A DNA stretch of 63,158 bases from Streptomyces misionensis (GCF_007896895.1 NZ_VOGW01000016.1:88054-151211), one strand, 5' to 3'; counted from the stretch's first letter, positions 1 through 8,539 are shown. Numbers and translations are program-made. The notes: generated by a model from the sequence alone, not told the origin.

Positions 1-981
1 CGGCGCGGCCGGGGGCAGCGCCTGGGGCGGGGCCGGCTGCTCGCGCATGAGGTCGTCGACGGAGCGCAGGACGGAGCGGGCCGCCTCGGCCTTCTGGTAG
101 TCCTCCAGGGTGTCGCCGGCGATCAGTTCGAGTTCCTGGCGGATGGCGCCGAGCTGCTCCTTTTGGATGTTGCCGATGACCATCCCGGTGTCTTCGGGGT
201 GGGCCGCGAGGTGCAGGGCCCACATGGCGACGCCCCCGTGCTGGAGCCAGTACTGGTAGAACGCGATCTTCTGGGCGGCCAGCTCCTGGGCCTGCCGTTC
301 GCGCAGCACCTCCAGCTGGTGGTCGAGCTGGGCCTGGCGCATCCGGTACTCGTGCTCGGGGTCGAGCATCTCCGACTCGTAGCGCAGGGTGCGCAGCCGC
401 CGCCGGTGGGCGATCGCCTCGTCGTCCAGGCGCAGCCGCACCACACAGGTGACGTGCAGACCGGTGCCCACGGCGAAGGCGCCCTCGGCCGTGACCGCCT
501 GCTGCACGGCTCGTTCGGCGCCCGGGCTGTCCTCGATGGAGAAGCCCCGGGTGACCGGGCGGGCCACCTGGTGCAGTTCCCGGGCGAGCCGGGTCGGCAC
601 GTCCCGCTCACCGCTCGCCACGTATGCCTTCGGATCGGCCACCCGCCAGGTGAGGTCGGCGGTGCCGCCGAAGGAGAACGCGTCGTCGTCGCTGGGCAGT
701 TCGAGTTCGAGCCGGACCGGATGGCTGCCCATGTCCACCTCGTACACGGAGGTGTAGCGGCGGGTCGTGGCCTCCGCGCGGCTCGGGCGGTGCGGCGGCA
801 TGTAGACGTCGTACGAGCCGCCCGCGGTGACGAAGACCAGGGCGTGGTCGATCGCGCCGACCTGCCGGCGCACGGTGTAGTCGAACCGCGAGATCGGGCG
901 CACGGTCAGGACCGGGTCGATCAGCTCGGTGTGCCGGTCGGCGTTCTGCGACCACTCCGGTGGGCGGCGGAAGTCCGCCAT
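1..981 (-). CDS. SPFH/band 7-like protein, 3' end outside window
   Basis: Partial gene: 327 residues are visible and the frame is still open at base 1. Starts at ATG 981 with an AGGAG ribosome site 8 bases upstream. Residues 1-190 look like alternating beta strands and include FSFGGTADLTWRV at about 102-114; residues 195-310 are a Glu/Arg/Gln-rich probable coiled coil. This beta domain plus coiled coil is the outline of SPFH (stomatin/flotillin) proteins, which form membrane-associated scaffolds. No N-terminal membrane helix is seen. It is the last visible gene of the run from 4896 leftwards, 19 bases after the solenoid protein gene, so it is probably co-transcribed. Assignment to SPFH is by overall shape and is tentative. 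Confidence 0.6.
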   Translation of the reverse strand, partial: MADFRRPPEWSQNADRHTELIDPVLTVRPISRFDYTVRRQVGAIDHALVFVTAGGSYDVYMPPHRPSRAEATTRRYTSVYEVDMGSHPVRLELELPSDDDAFSFGGTADLTWRVADPKAYVASGERDVPTRLARELHQVARPVTRGFSIEDSPGAERAVQQAVTAEGAFAVGTGLHVTCVVRLRLDDEAIAHRRRLRTLRYESEMLDPEHEYRMRQAQLDHQLEVLRERQAQELAAQKIAFYQYWLQHGGVAMWALHLAAHPEDTGMVIGNIQKEQLGAIRQELELIAGDTLEDYQKAEAARSVLRSVDDLMREQPAPPQALPPAAP

Positions 982-1000
982 CACTCAACTCCTCGTGTTC

Positions 1001-3163
1001 TCAGGGTCGTTCCGTGCTCATCGGCGCCGGGTGCAGCACCGTGAGCAGATGCTCGGCCATCGGTGGGCGGGGGCCGCCGTCCTGCGCGCGCATCGTGCGC
1101 AGTTCGTGGTCGAGGCGCTTGCGGTCGTCCGCGCTGACCACCAGGGCGGGCAGCAGCAGCTCCAGGGCCGTGGCGGCGTCCGAGCGGCGGGCGGCGACGT
1201 GCACCCAGGTCCGCAGGGCGGTCAGCGCCGCCCTGGTGTGGGAGCGGTCGTTGAGCGCGGCGCGCCACAGGGTGGCCAGGTCCCGGGCGGCGTCCTGCTG
1301 GTACATGCCGGACTCGGCGTACCAGCCGACGAGCGCGCCCTCCTCGTCGTTGTCGCAGGCGCGGGCGAAGGCGGCCAGGGCGAGGTCGCGGACCGCGGGT
1401 GTGTCCCGTTGCAGCAGCCGTACGAACTCGGCGAGCACCTCCTCGCGGCGCGTCCCGGCGGAGAGCAGCAGGGCGGCGGACTCGGTGAGGTGGTCCTGCT
1501 CGGCCGGGCTGCTGGCGTCGAACCGGGCGCGGGCGGCCAGCGCGTCCAGGACCGGGCCGGCGAGGTCGGGGCGGAGCGGGGCGAGCAGGCCGAGGGCGCG
1601 GATGGCGGTCCACCGCCGTCCCCGGTGGCCGTCGGTGCACCACTGGGTGAGCAGTCGCAGGACGATCGGCACGTCGAGGAGCTGGGCCAGCGCGAGCGTG
1701 TTGGCGGCGGTGACGCGCGGGCCGACGGCCTGTGCGGTGGCCCAGCCGTTGACGAGCAGCGCGATCGTCGAGGGCGGGTCGGCGGCGGTGAGCAGCGCCG
1801 CGGCCGCGGCCGCGCGGGTGCGGACCAGGGGACGGCCGTCACGGGCGAGCTCCCGCAGCCACTCCACCAGGGCCGGGCGGGCCGAGGGGTGGCCGGTCCA
1901 CACCTCGGTGAGCAGGACGTGCGGGGTGCGTTCGTCGTGGAAGGCGGCCATGAACTGCGGGACCGGCCCCCACTCGGTCTGCTCCTGCCGTACCTCGCCG
2001 GTGGCCCGCGCGAGGGCGAGGCGGTCCTCGGCGGCCGGGCCGAACACCGGGACGGTGGGCGGCCGTTCGGGATGCTGCAACCGCTCGAAGTGCAGGAACA
2101 GCTTGTCGGCGAGTTCGGCGGCCAGCACGTAGGGCGCCTGGTCGAAGACGGCCAGCGCGATGACGAAGGCCTTCTCGCGCAGCCCCAGCTCCGGATCGCC
2201 GAGCCAGGCGCGGCACTGCTCCTCGACGGCGGCCTGCCCGAAGTCCGCGAGCCGGGCCAGCGACTGGGAACTGCCGTCGTACGCCGCGAGGGCACCGGCG
2301 AACGCGGCGGCCTCGGCCGGACGGCGGTCGGTGTCCGCGAGGAAGCGGGCCACGGGCGCCAGCGCGAGCAGGGCGTCGGCCTCGTCGGGCCGGTGCCGGC
2401 GCAGCAGCGCCCGTACGACCTCCTCGGCGGGCGGCGGCGCCCAGGGGCAGGGGGTGACCCCGGGCAGATGGGGCGAGTTCTCGACCGTCACGACGAGACA
2501 GCCGCCGGTCCTGGCGAGCTGGTCCCGGGCCGCGAAGAGATGGGTGTCGCGCAGCGGACGGTTGCGGCTGAGCGGCAGATCCCGCAGGACGTAGCCGCCG
2601 GGCCGGGTGAGCGCGCCGCTCAGCGCGGCCGGCGCGGTCTCGGGGCTCAGCGCGTGCACGGCGGGGACGCCCAGGCGGTGCACCAGCATGAGCGCGGCGG
2701 CGTTGCGGCCGGTGGCGTGCGCGCCGGAGAGGACCAGCACCCGCTCCTCGCGCAGCCGCTTCAGCGCGGCCGCGAAGGCGGGCCCCTCGGCGAAGACGGC
2801 GGCCAGTTCCTCGATCCGTTCGCGGGGCACCTCGCCGGACGCGTCGGGCGTGGTGCCGACGGGCCCGTGGTGGTGGATCTCGGTGCGGCCGCCCAGGTAC
2901 ACGTCGCCGTCCACCCGGCCGCCCGACACCCCGTGCTGGGCGCCGCCGACCAGGCTGCCGCCGAAGCGGGTGCCCTCGCCGAGGAAGAAGCCCGGGGTGT
3001 GCGCGACCAGTTCGCGCTGGGCGGCCCGTGCCTCGTGGCTGTTCTCCTCCTCCGGGTCGGGGCCGGCGCCGGGCCACGGCTCCTCGTCGGGCGCCGGCCG
3101 GCCCGGCGGAGCCTGCTCCTCGGGGGCCTGGTCGCCGACGGCGGCGGCCGGGGAAGCCGTCAT
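1001..3163 (-). CDS. degenerate NTPase plus alpha-solenoid protein with RHIM-like Gly-rich motif
   Basis: 720 residues, unknown function. Residues 1-55 are a Pro/Glu-rich low-complexity lead. Residues 66-92 carry a Gly-rich motif (core QHGVSGG then GDVYLGG), followed by HHH. Residues 147-154 (GAHATGRN) sit where a Walker A loop would be but have Arg-Asn instead of Lys-Ser/Thr; LVVTVE at 223-228 resembles Walker B. From about 330 to 710 it is almost all helical and Leu/Ala-rich, like HEAT-type repeats. The layout recalls STAND/NLR-like sensors with a dead NTPase. ATG 3163 overlaps the stop of the cyclase-like gene by 4 bases (ATGA), so the two are translationally coupled. The motif is nearly identical to one at the C terminus of that neighbour. 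Confidence 0.7.
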   Translation of the reverse strand: MTASPAAAVGDQAPEEQAPPGRPAPDEEPWPGAGPDPEEENSHEARAAQRELVAHTPGFFLGEGTRFGGSLVGGAQHGVSGGRVDGDVYLGGRTEIHHHGPVGTTPDASGEVPRERIEELAAVFAEGPAFAAALKRLREERVLVLSGAHATGRNAAALMLVHRLGVPAVHALSPETAPAALSGALTRPGGYVLRDLPLSRNRPLRDTHLFAARDQLARTGGCLVVTVENSPHLPGVTPCPWAPPPAEEVVRALLRRHRPDEADALLALAPVARFLADTDRRPAEAAAFAGALAAYDGSSQSLARLADFGQAAVEEQCRAWLGDPELGLREKAFVIALAVFDQAPYVLAAELADKLFLHFERLQHPERPPTVPVFGPAAEDRLALARATGEVRQEQTEWGPVPQFMAAFHDERTPHVLLTEVWTGHPSARPALVEWLRELARDGRPLVRTRAAAAAALLTAADPPSTIALLVNGWATAQAVGPRVTAANTLALAQLLDVPIVLRLLTQWCTDGHRGRRWTAIRALGLLAPLRPDLAGPVLDALAARARFDASSPAEQDHLTESAALLLSAGTRREEVLAEFVRLLQRDTPAVRDLALAAFARACDNDEEGALVGWYAESGMYQQDAARDLATLWRAALNDRSHTRAALTALRTWVHVAARRSDAATALELLLPALVVSADDRKRLDHELRTMRAQDGGPRPPMAEHLLTVLHPAPMSTERP
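2888..2968 (-). repeat. Gly-rich RHIM-like motif, copy 1 (solenoid protein)
   Basis: Encodes residues 66-92 of the solenoid protein, beginning RFGGSLVGGAQHGVSGG and ending GDVYLGG. It matches the copy in the neighbouring gene at all but a few positions. VYLG has the hydrophobic-x-hydrophobic-Gly pattern of RHIM amyloid cores (usual form V/I-Q-V/I/L-G). Confidence 0.6.
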
Positions 3164-4014
3164 GCGCCCTCACCCGCCGTGCCGCCGAGGTGCACGTCCC
3201 CGGTGACCTGCCCGCCGGAGACGCCGTGCTGGTCCCCGGCCACCAGGCTGCCGCCGAACCGGGGCGATCCGCCGCCGAAGTCGAACACCACGCCGCCCGT
3301 GCCGGGCGAGGCGGGCGCGGCCGGCGTCTGGGCGGGCGCCGCCGGGGCCGCGGTGGCCGGCGACCCCGGTGCCGGGACGTCCCCCGACGTGCCCGGCACC
3401 GGGGCTTCCCCCGCCCCCGTCCCACCGTGGTCGGTAGCGCCGCTCGGCACCGGCCCGTGCAGCCAGGCGCGCAGCGGCCCGTTCTTGCTGGTCAGGGTCA
3501 CCGGGTGGAACTCGGCGGCCCGGATGCCGTGGTGGTCGTGGCGTACGACCCCGGTGTGCACGCCCTCCGACACGCACAGCGCGAAGCCGTTGTCCCGCTC
3601 CCGCAGCGCGGCGCGCAGCAGCGGGGCGTCCAGCAGCCGGCAGGCGTGGTTCAGGTCGGAGCCGACCCAGCCGCCGTGCTCGTCCACGGCCACGTACCCG
3701 GTCGCGACCACACCCCGCAGCCGGATCTGGGCGGAGCTCGACGCCAGCCGGTTGTACCCGTGCAGCCGGGCGGGCACCTCGGTGAGCAGGGTCCGCAGCA
3801 GCGCCGGGACGGACGCGCCCGCGTCGATCAGCTCCATGACGGAGTCGCCGCGGTCGGCCCGCTGCCGCAGCGTCTCGTCGATGCCGGCGCGTTCCAGGGC
3901 GCGGTCGGCGATGTCGTAGAGCACGCGCCGCAGATAGGTCTGTTCGACGTCGTCCCGGTCGCTGTACTTCTCGATGTCGAACAGCAGGATCGTCCGGCTC
4001 ACGGGATCGTTCAT
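3160..4014 (-). CDS. class III nucleotidyl cyclase-like protein with C-terminal RHIM-like motif
   Basis: 284 residues from ATG 4014, chosen because GAGAGG precedes it and the protein then opens directly with the domain (TILLFDIEKYSD, residues 8-19). The opening strand with Asp13, DRGDSV at 54-59, and GSDLNHACRLLDAP at 118-131 fit the actinobacterial adenylate/guanylate cyclase-like family often found in signalling and conflict loci. The usual DRGDG is DRGDS here, so activity is uncertain. Residues 190-245 are a Pro/Ala/Gly linker; 252-278 repeat the Gly-rich motif of the downstream solenoid protein. If active it would make a cyclic nucleotide that the Crp-type protein encoded just upstream could sense; this is inference from adjacency. 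Confidence 0.7.
   Translation of the reverse strand: MNDPVSRTILLFDIEKYSDRDDVEQTYLRRVLYDIADRALERAGIDETLRQRADRGDSVMELIDAGASVPALLRTLLTEVPARLHGYNRLASSSAQIRLRGVVATGYVAVDEHGGWVGSDLNHACRLLDAPLLRAALRERDNGFALCVSEGVHTGVVRHDHHGIRAAEFHPVTLTSKNGPLRAWLHGPVPSGATDHGGTGAGEAPVPGTSGDVPAPGSPATAAPAAPAQTPAAPASPGTGGVVFDFGGGSPRFGGSLVAGDQHGVSGGQVTGDVHLGGTAGEGA
3181..3261 (-). repeat. Gly-rich RHIM-like motif, copy 2 (cyclase-like protein)
   Basis: Encodes residues 252-278 of the cyclase-like protein, beginning RFGGSLVAGDQHGVSGG and ending GDVHLGG. It is at the extreme C terminus after a flexible linker. Homotypic motifs at the end of an effector and the start of a receptor are the arrangement known for NLR-associated amyloid signalling motifs. 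Confidence 0.6.
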
Positions 4015-4116
4015 GCTCGCCTCTCGTTCGGTGCCGTGGTGATGGGGGGCTGCGCCGTCGTCGGAAGAGTGGCGCGCGGCGCCACAAGAGCGTGAGGACG
4101 GATGACCCACTGGGAC

Positions 4117-4132
4117 TGTGACCGTGTGCACA
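4117..4132. promoter_or_regulatory. candidate Crp-type operator
   Basis: TGTGACCGTGTGCACA has the two half sites TGTGA and GCACA separated by six bases, one mismatch from the classical Crp palindrome (TGTGA-N6-TCACA). It lies 103 bases upstream of the cyclase-like start and just downstream of the crp-like stop, so the regulator may control its own neighbours. Confidence 0.5.
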
Positions 4133-4173
4133 GAGCGTGCGCAGGCCGGGAAGTGCGCTGTGTGCGCGGGCGC

Positions 4174-4896
4174 TCACTCCGGAGCGTCGGCCCGGGCGAG
4201 CCGCCGCAGCACGTCCGGCCGTACGATCACCAGCGCCCGGCGGCCGGTGCGCACCACATCGCGCTCCCGCAGGTCCTTCAGCAGGCGCTGCACCGCCTCG
4301 CGCGAGGCGCCGACCGAGCCGGCCAGCTCCTGCTTGCTCAGCGGCACGGAGAGTTCGACGCCCTCGGCGGTGCGCCGGCCGTGGGTGCGGGCGAGGTCGA
4401 GCAGCAGGGTGGCGAAGCGCTCCCGGACGGTCATGGAGGCGAACTCCAGCCGGCGCCGGTCGGCGGCGCGGGTGCGGTCGGAGGTGAGCCCGAGCAGGGC
4501 GAAGGAGACGGCGGGGGAGTGCGCCAGGAACTCCGTGAACCGCTCGCGCTGCACGGCCACCGCCCGCACCTGCTCCAGCGCGGTCACGGTGGCCGAGCGG
4601 GTACGGCCGGTCAGCGCGGCCGACTCGCCGATGATGTCGCCCGGCCCGCGCAGCGCGAGCAGCGCCTCGTAGCCGTTGGCCGCCGCCGCGGTCACCTTGG
4701 TCCAGCCCTGCACGAGGACCAGTACGTGGGAGGACGGCTCGTGGTGGTGGATGAGCACGGACCGCGCGGTGAAGGTCAGCTCCCGGCCCAGCGCGAGCAG
4801 CGCCGCCCGGTCCTCGGCCTCCAGCCGGGCCAGGAAGGGCACCCGGTCGTCGAGACCGCCGTCGTACGGAGCGGACGCGGTCCACTTGCTCGCCAT
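4174..4896 (-). CDS. Crp/Fnr-family transcriptional regulator
   Basis: 240 residues from ATG 4896. Residues 15-130 form a cyclic-nucleotide-binding beta roll; the phosphate-binding cassette at 86-104 (GDIIGES, then RTRSATV) keeps the Glu91 and Arg100-Ser101 pair expected for ligand binding. A long helix follows, then a winged helix-turn-helix at about 186-210 (PLSKQELAGSVGASREAV). It resembles cAMP-responsive Crp rather than FeS-type Fnr, since there is no N-terminal Cys cluster. It is the first gene of the minus-strand run, 159 bases ahead of the cyclase-like gene. Its main chromosomal paralogue would be elsewhere, so this is likely a dedicated local regulator. Confidence 0.85.
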   Translation of the reverse strand: MASKWTASAPYDGGLDDRVPFLARLEAEDRAALLALGRELTFTARSVLIHHHEPSSHVLVLVQGWTKVTAAAANGYEALLALRGPGDIIGESAALTGRTRSATVTALEQVRAVAVQRERFTEFLAHSPAVSFALLGLTSDRTRAADRRRLEFASMTVRERFATLLLDLARTHGRRTAEGVELSVPLSKQELAGSVGASREAVQRLLKDLRERDVVRTGRRALVIVRPDVLRRLARADAPE

Positions 4897-5149
4897 GCCG
4901 GTTCCCCCGAATCGTTCACCGCGGTGGACGGATCAACGTACTGAAAGCGCATCGGGCACCGGCCCGGCAAGAGCGGAATCCGGCCAGTCGGCGGAGAAGG
5001 GGCAGCGGGCGGGGGAGAGACCGAGCGAAGGGGGGTGACCAGCCGCGACGCCGTGCTGTGGCGCCCCTCGGCCGAGTGGCGGACGATGGGGACAAAACCG
5101 TGCCGACGAGGTGGGAAAGTCCAGCGTGTCGGGGGCTGCTCCATTTGTT
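4897..5149. other. divergent intergenic region, crp-like gene and str operon
   Basis: About 250 bases upstream of the rpsL promoter hold no ORF that looks coding. The promoter of the minus-strand crp-like gene must lie here; I see no clear consensus for it. Confidence 0.4.
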
Positions 5150-5178
5150 TTGACCGAAGTCCGTGAGGTAGGTACTCT
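5150..5178 (+). promoter_or_regulatory. str operon promoter (HrdB-type)
   Basis: TTGACC (5150-5155) and TACTCT (5173-5178) are separated by 17 bases, a good vegetative sigma match. Transcription would start near 5185, giving a leader of about 190 bases before rpsL. Confidence 0.6.
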
Positions 5179-5297
5179 CAGACCTTGTGCCTGGGGTGTG
5201 CCCTGGCTGCTGTGCGTGCCTTGAAACCGTATGGCGAGCCGCTACCGGCCACCGTAATTCGCGCCCTTTTCGCCTTGCGGCGGGAGTCTGGCGGATT

Positions 5298-5322
5298 CGA
5301 CACACCCGACCGCGTGGGTCGG
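5298..5322 (+). promoter_or_regulatory. str leader element shared with the S10 leader
   Basis: CCCGACCGCGTGGGTCGG at 5305-5322 folds as CCGACC / GGTCGG around GCGTG. With seven bases before it, it is repeated with a single change in front of rpsJ at 18494-18518. The hairpin ends 50 bases before the rpsL start. It is probably an RNA element used to co-regulate the two ribosomal operons. Confidence 0.55.
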
Positions 5323-5372
5323 CGACGTTCCAGGTTAGCTGTACCCATCGGCACACAGAAACCGGAGAAGTA

Positions 5373-5744
5373 GTGCCTACGATCCAGCAGCTGGTCCGCA
5401 AGGGCCGGCAGGACAAGGTCGAGAAGAACAAGACGCCCGCACTCGAGGGTTCCCCTCAGCGTCGTGGCGTCTGCACGCGTGTGTTCACGACCACCCCGAA
5501 GAAGCCGAACTCGGCCCTGCGTAAGGTCGCGCGTGTGCGTCTGACCAGTGGCATCGAGGTCACCGCTTACATTCCGGGTGAGGGACACAACCTGCAGGAG
5601 CACTCCATCGTGCTCGTGCGCGGCGGCCGTGTGAAGGACCTGCCGGGTGTTCGCTACAAGATCATCCGCGGCTCCCTCGACACCCAGGGTGTCAAGAACC
5701 GCAAGCAGGCCCGCAGCCGCTACGGCGCCAAGAAGGAGAAGTAA
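5373..5744 (+). CDS. rpsL: 30S ribosomal protein S12
   Basis: 123 residues from GTG 5373, with GGAG six bases upstream; longer frames to the left are untranslated leader. S12 lies at the decoding centre. TPKKPNS (residues 41-47) with Lys43, and RVKDLPG with Lys88, are the wild-type residues whose changes give streptomycin resistance, so this allele predicts a streptomycin-sensitive ribosome. First gene of the str operon; rpsG follows after two bases. Confidence 0.98.
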   Translation: MPTIQQLVRKGRQDKVEKNKTPALEGSPQRRGVCTRVFTTTPKKPNSALRKVARVRLTSGIEVTAYIPGEGHNLQEHSIVLVRGGRVKDLPGVRYKIIRGSLDTQGVKNRKQARSRYGAKKEK

Positions 5745-5746
5745 GA

Positions 5747-6217
5747 ATGCCTCGTAAGGGCCCCGCCCCGAAGCGCCCGGTCATCATCGACCCGGTTTAC
5801 GGCTCTCCTCTGGTGACCTCCCTGATCAACAAGGTGCTGCTGAACGGCAAGCGCTCCACCGCCGAGCGCATCGTCTACGGCGCCATGGAGGGTCTGCGCG
5901 AGAAGACCGGCAACGACCCGGTCATCACCCTCAAGCGCGCCCTTGAGAACATCAAGCCGACCCTCGAGGTCAAGTCCCGCCGTGTCGGTGGTGCCACCTA
6001 CCAGGTTCCGGTCGAGGTCAAGCCCGGCCGTGCCAACACGCTGGCGCTGCGCTGGCTGGTCGGTTACTCCCGCGCCCGCCGCGAGAAGACCATGACCGAG
6101 CGTCTGCTCAACGAGCTCCTCGACGCCTCCAACGGCCTCGGTGCCGCTGTGAAGAAGCGCGAGGACACGCACAAGATGGCCGAGTCCAACAAGGCCTTCG
6201 CGCACTACCGCTGGTAG
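5747..6217 (+). CDS. rpsG: 30S ribosomal protein S7
   Basis: 156 residues, the normal length. S7 starts assembly of the 30S head by binding the 3' domain of 16S rRNA and contacts the E-site t[14 protein letters not shown] at the N terminus and the conserved [11 protein letters not shown] stretch identify it. It lies two bases after rpsL, so translation is probably coupled, and 39 bases before fusA. In other bacteria S7 represses the str mRNA; the corresponding site cannot be recognised here. Confidence 0.98.
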   Translation: MPRKGPAPKRPVIIDPVYGSPLVTSLINKVLLNGKRSTAERIVYGAMEGLREKTGNDPVITLKRALENIKPTLEVKSRRVGGATYQVPVEVKPGRANTLALRWLVGYSRARREKTMTERLLNELLDASNGLGAAVKKREDTHKMAESNKAFAHYRW

Positions 6218-6256
6218 TCGCAGTCCACATCGAGACCGAGAGAAGACTGAAGCCTT

Positions 6257-8383
6257 ATGGCTACCACTTCGCTTGACCTGGCCAAGGTGCGCAACATCGG
6301 CATCATGGCCCACATCGACGCGGGCAAGACGACCACCACCGAGCGGATCCTGTTCTACACCGGTGTGTCCTACAAGATCGGTGAGGTCCACGACGGCGCT
6401 GCCACCATGGACTGGATGGAGCAGGAGCAGGAGCGTGGCATCACGATCACCTCTGCTGCCACCACCTGCCACTGGCCGCTGGAAGACGTCGACCACACCA
6501 TCAACATCATCGACACCCCGGGGCACGTCGACTTCACCGTCGAGGTGGAGCGCTCCCTGCGCGTGCTCGACGGTGCGGTGACGGTGTTCGACGGCGTCGC
6601 CGGCGTTGAGCCCCAGTCCGAGACCGTGTGGCGTCAGGCGGACCGCTACGGCGTTCCGCGCATCTGCTTCGTCAACAAGCTCGACCGCACCGGTGCCGAG
6701 TTCCACCGCTGCGTCGACATGATCGTCGACCGTCTGGGCGCGCAGCCGCTGGTCATGCAGCTGCCGATCGGCGCCGAGGCGGACTTCAAGGGCGTCGTCG
6801 ACCTGGTGACGATGAAGGCCTTCGTGTGGTCCGCCGAGGCCACCAAGGGCGAGATGTACGACATCGTCGACATCCCGGACACCCACACCGAGGCTGCCGA
6901 GGAGTACCGCGGCAAGCTGCTCGAGGCCGTGGCCGAGAACGACGAAGAGATCATGGAGCTGTACCTGGAGGGCGAGGAGCCTTCCGTGGAGCAGCTGTAC
7001 GCCGCGATCCGTCGCATCACCATCGCGTCCGGCAAGAGCGACGGCACCACCGTCACTCCGGTGTTCTGCGGTACCGCGTTCAAGAACAAGGGCGTCCAGC
7101 CCCTGCTCGACGCGGTCGTGCGCTACCTCCCCTCCCCGCTCGACGTCGAGGCCATCGAGGGCCACGCCGTCAACGACCCGGAGGAGGTCGTCCGCCGCAA
7201 GCCGTCCGACGACGAGCCGCTGTCCGCGCTGGCGTTCAAGATCATGAGCGACCCGCACCTCGGCAAGCTCACCTTCGTCCGGGTCTACTCGGGCCGCCTG
7301 GAGTCCGGCACCTCGGTGCTGAACTCCGTCAAGGGCAAGAAGGAGCGCATCGGCAAGATCTACCGCATGCACGCCAACAAGCGTGAGGAGATCGACGCGG
7401 TGGGCGCCGGCGACATCGTCGCCGTCATGGGCCTGAAGCAGACCACCACCGGTGAGACGCTGTGCGACGAGAAGAACCCGGTGATCCTGGAGTCCATGGA
7501 CTTCCCGGCGCCGGTCATCGAGGTCGCGATCGAGCCCAAGTCCAAGGGTGACCAGGAGAAGCTGGGTGTCGCCATCCAGCGTCTCGCGGAGGAGGACCCC
7601 TCCTTCCAGGTGCACACCAACGAGGAGACCGGCCAGACCGTCATCGGCGGTATGGGCGAGCTTCACCTCGAGGTGCTGGTCGACCGGATGAAGCGCGAGT
7701 TCAAGGTCGAGGCCAACGTCGGCAAGCCGCAGGTGGCCTACCGCGAGACGATCCGCAAGGCCGTCGAGCGCGTCGACTACACGCACAAGAAGCAGACCGG
7801 TGGTACCGGTCAGTTCGCGAAGGTGCAGATCGGCATCGAGCCGATCGAGAGCGGCGACACCTCGTACGAGTTCGTGAACAAGGTGACCGGTGGTCGCATC
7901 CCGAAGGAGTACATCCCTTCGGTCGACGCCGGTGCGCAGGAGGCCATGCAGTTCGGCATCCTGGCCGGTTACGAGATGACCGGCGTCCGCGTCATCCTGC
8001 ACGACGGCGCGTACCACGAGGTCGACTCCTCCGAGCTCGCCTTCAAGATCGCCGGCTCGCAGGCCTTCAAGGAGGCCGCGCGCAAGGCTTCGCCCGTGCT
8101 CCTCGAGCCGATGATGGCCGTTGAGGTCACCACGCCCGAGGACTACATGGGTGAGGTCATCGGCGACATCAACTCCCGCCGTGGCCAGATCCAGGCCATG
8201 GAGGAGCGGGCTGGTGCCCGCGTCGTGAAGGGCCTCGTGCCCCTGTCGGAGATGTTCGGCTACGTCGGCGACCTCCGCAGCAAGACGTCGGGTCGCGCAA
8301 GCTACTCGATGCAGTTCGACTCCTACGCCGAGGTTCCGCGGAACGTCGCCGAGGAGATCATCGCGAAGGCCAAGGGCGAGTAA
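6257..8383 (+). CDS. fusA: elongation factor G
   Basis: 708 residues. A translocation GTPase that moves tRNA and mRNA through the ribosome and splits ribosomes with RRF. The G domain shows [12 protein letters not shown] (G1), the [11 protein letters not shown] switch, DTPGHVDF (G3) and NKLDRTG (G4). Domains II-V are complete, ending [10 protein letters not shown]. Third gene of the str operon. The base composition and codon use are typical of a highly expressed gene (strong C-ending bias). Target of fusidic acid. Confidence 0.98.
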   Translation: MATTSLDLAKVRNIGIMAHIDAGKTTTTERILFYTGVSYKIGEVHDGAATMDWMEQEQERGITITSAATTCHWPLEDVDHTINIIDTPGHVDFTVEVERSLRVLDGAVTVFDGVAGVEPQSETVWRQADRYGVPRICFVNKLDRTGAEFHRCVDMIVDRLGAQPLVMQLPIGAEADFKGVVDLVTMKAFVWSAEATKGEMYDIVDIPDTHTEAAEEYRGKLLEAVAENDEEIMELYLEGEEPSVEQLYAAIRRITIASGKSDGTTVTPVFCGTAFKNKGVQPLLDAVVRYLPSPLDVEAIEGHAVNDPEEVVRRKPSDDEPLSALAFKIMSDPHLGKLTFVRVYSGRLESGTSVLNSVKGKKERIGKIYRMHANKREEIDAVGAGDIVAVMGLKQTTTGETLCDEKNPVILESMDFPAPVIEVAIEPKSKGDQEKLGVAIQRLAEEDPSFQVHTNEETGQTVIGGMGELHLEVLVDRMKREFKVEANVGKPQVAYRETIRKAVERVDYTHKKQTGGTGQFAKVQIGIEPIESGDTSYEFVNKVTGGRIPKEYIPSVDAGAQEAMQFGILAGYEMTGVRVILHDGAYHEVDSSELAFKIAGSQAFKEAARKASPVLLEPMMAVEVTTPEDYMGEVIGDINSRRGQIQAMEERAGARVVKGLVPLSEMFGYVGDLRSKTSGRASYSMQFDSYAEVPRNVAEEIIAKAKGE

Positions 8384-8426
8384 CGCACAGCGTTCCCACG
8401 CTTTAGGCTTGACTCCGGAGCCTCCA

Positions 8427-8460
8427 GGGGCAAACAGCCGTAAACCCGGATGTTTGCCCC
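8427..8460 (+). terminator. hairpin between fusA and tuf
   Basis: GGGGCAAACA (8427-8436) pairs perfectly with TGTTTGCCCC (8451-8460) around a 14-base loop. No U run follows, so it is more likely an mRNA-processing, attenuation or partial-termination site than a full terminator. In other streptomycetes tuf1 is known to have its own promoter in this interval; I cannot identify a convincing -35/-10 pair here. Confidence 0.5.
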
Positions 8461-8539
8461 GGGCCCCGGGCATTAACAGCAAAGATCACCTGGCGCCGAT
8501 GAAGTAAGGCGTACAGAACCACTCCACAGGAGGACCCCA

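Noticed and set aside
929..3919. 996-residue plus-strand frame opposite the solenoid and cyclase-like genes
   Set aside because: Gly/Arg/Gln-rich without domains, while the minus strand encodes structured, overlapping genes with ribosome sites.
5501..5640. Possible streptomycin-resistance allele of rpsL
   Set aside because: Lys43 and Lys88 are both wild type.
5720..8482. 920-residue open frame on the minus strand opposite rpsG and fusA
   Set aside because: It mirrors the codons of highly expressed genes; its His/Leu/Asp-rich composition is the usual shadow of high-GC coding DNA.
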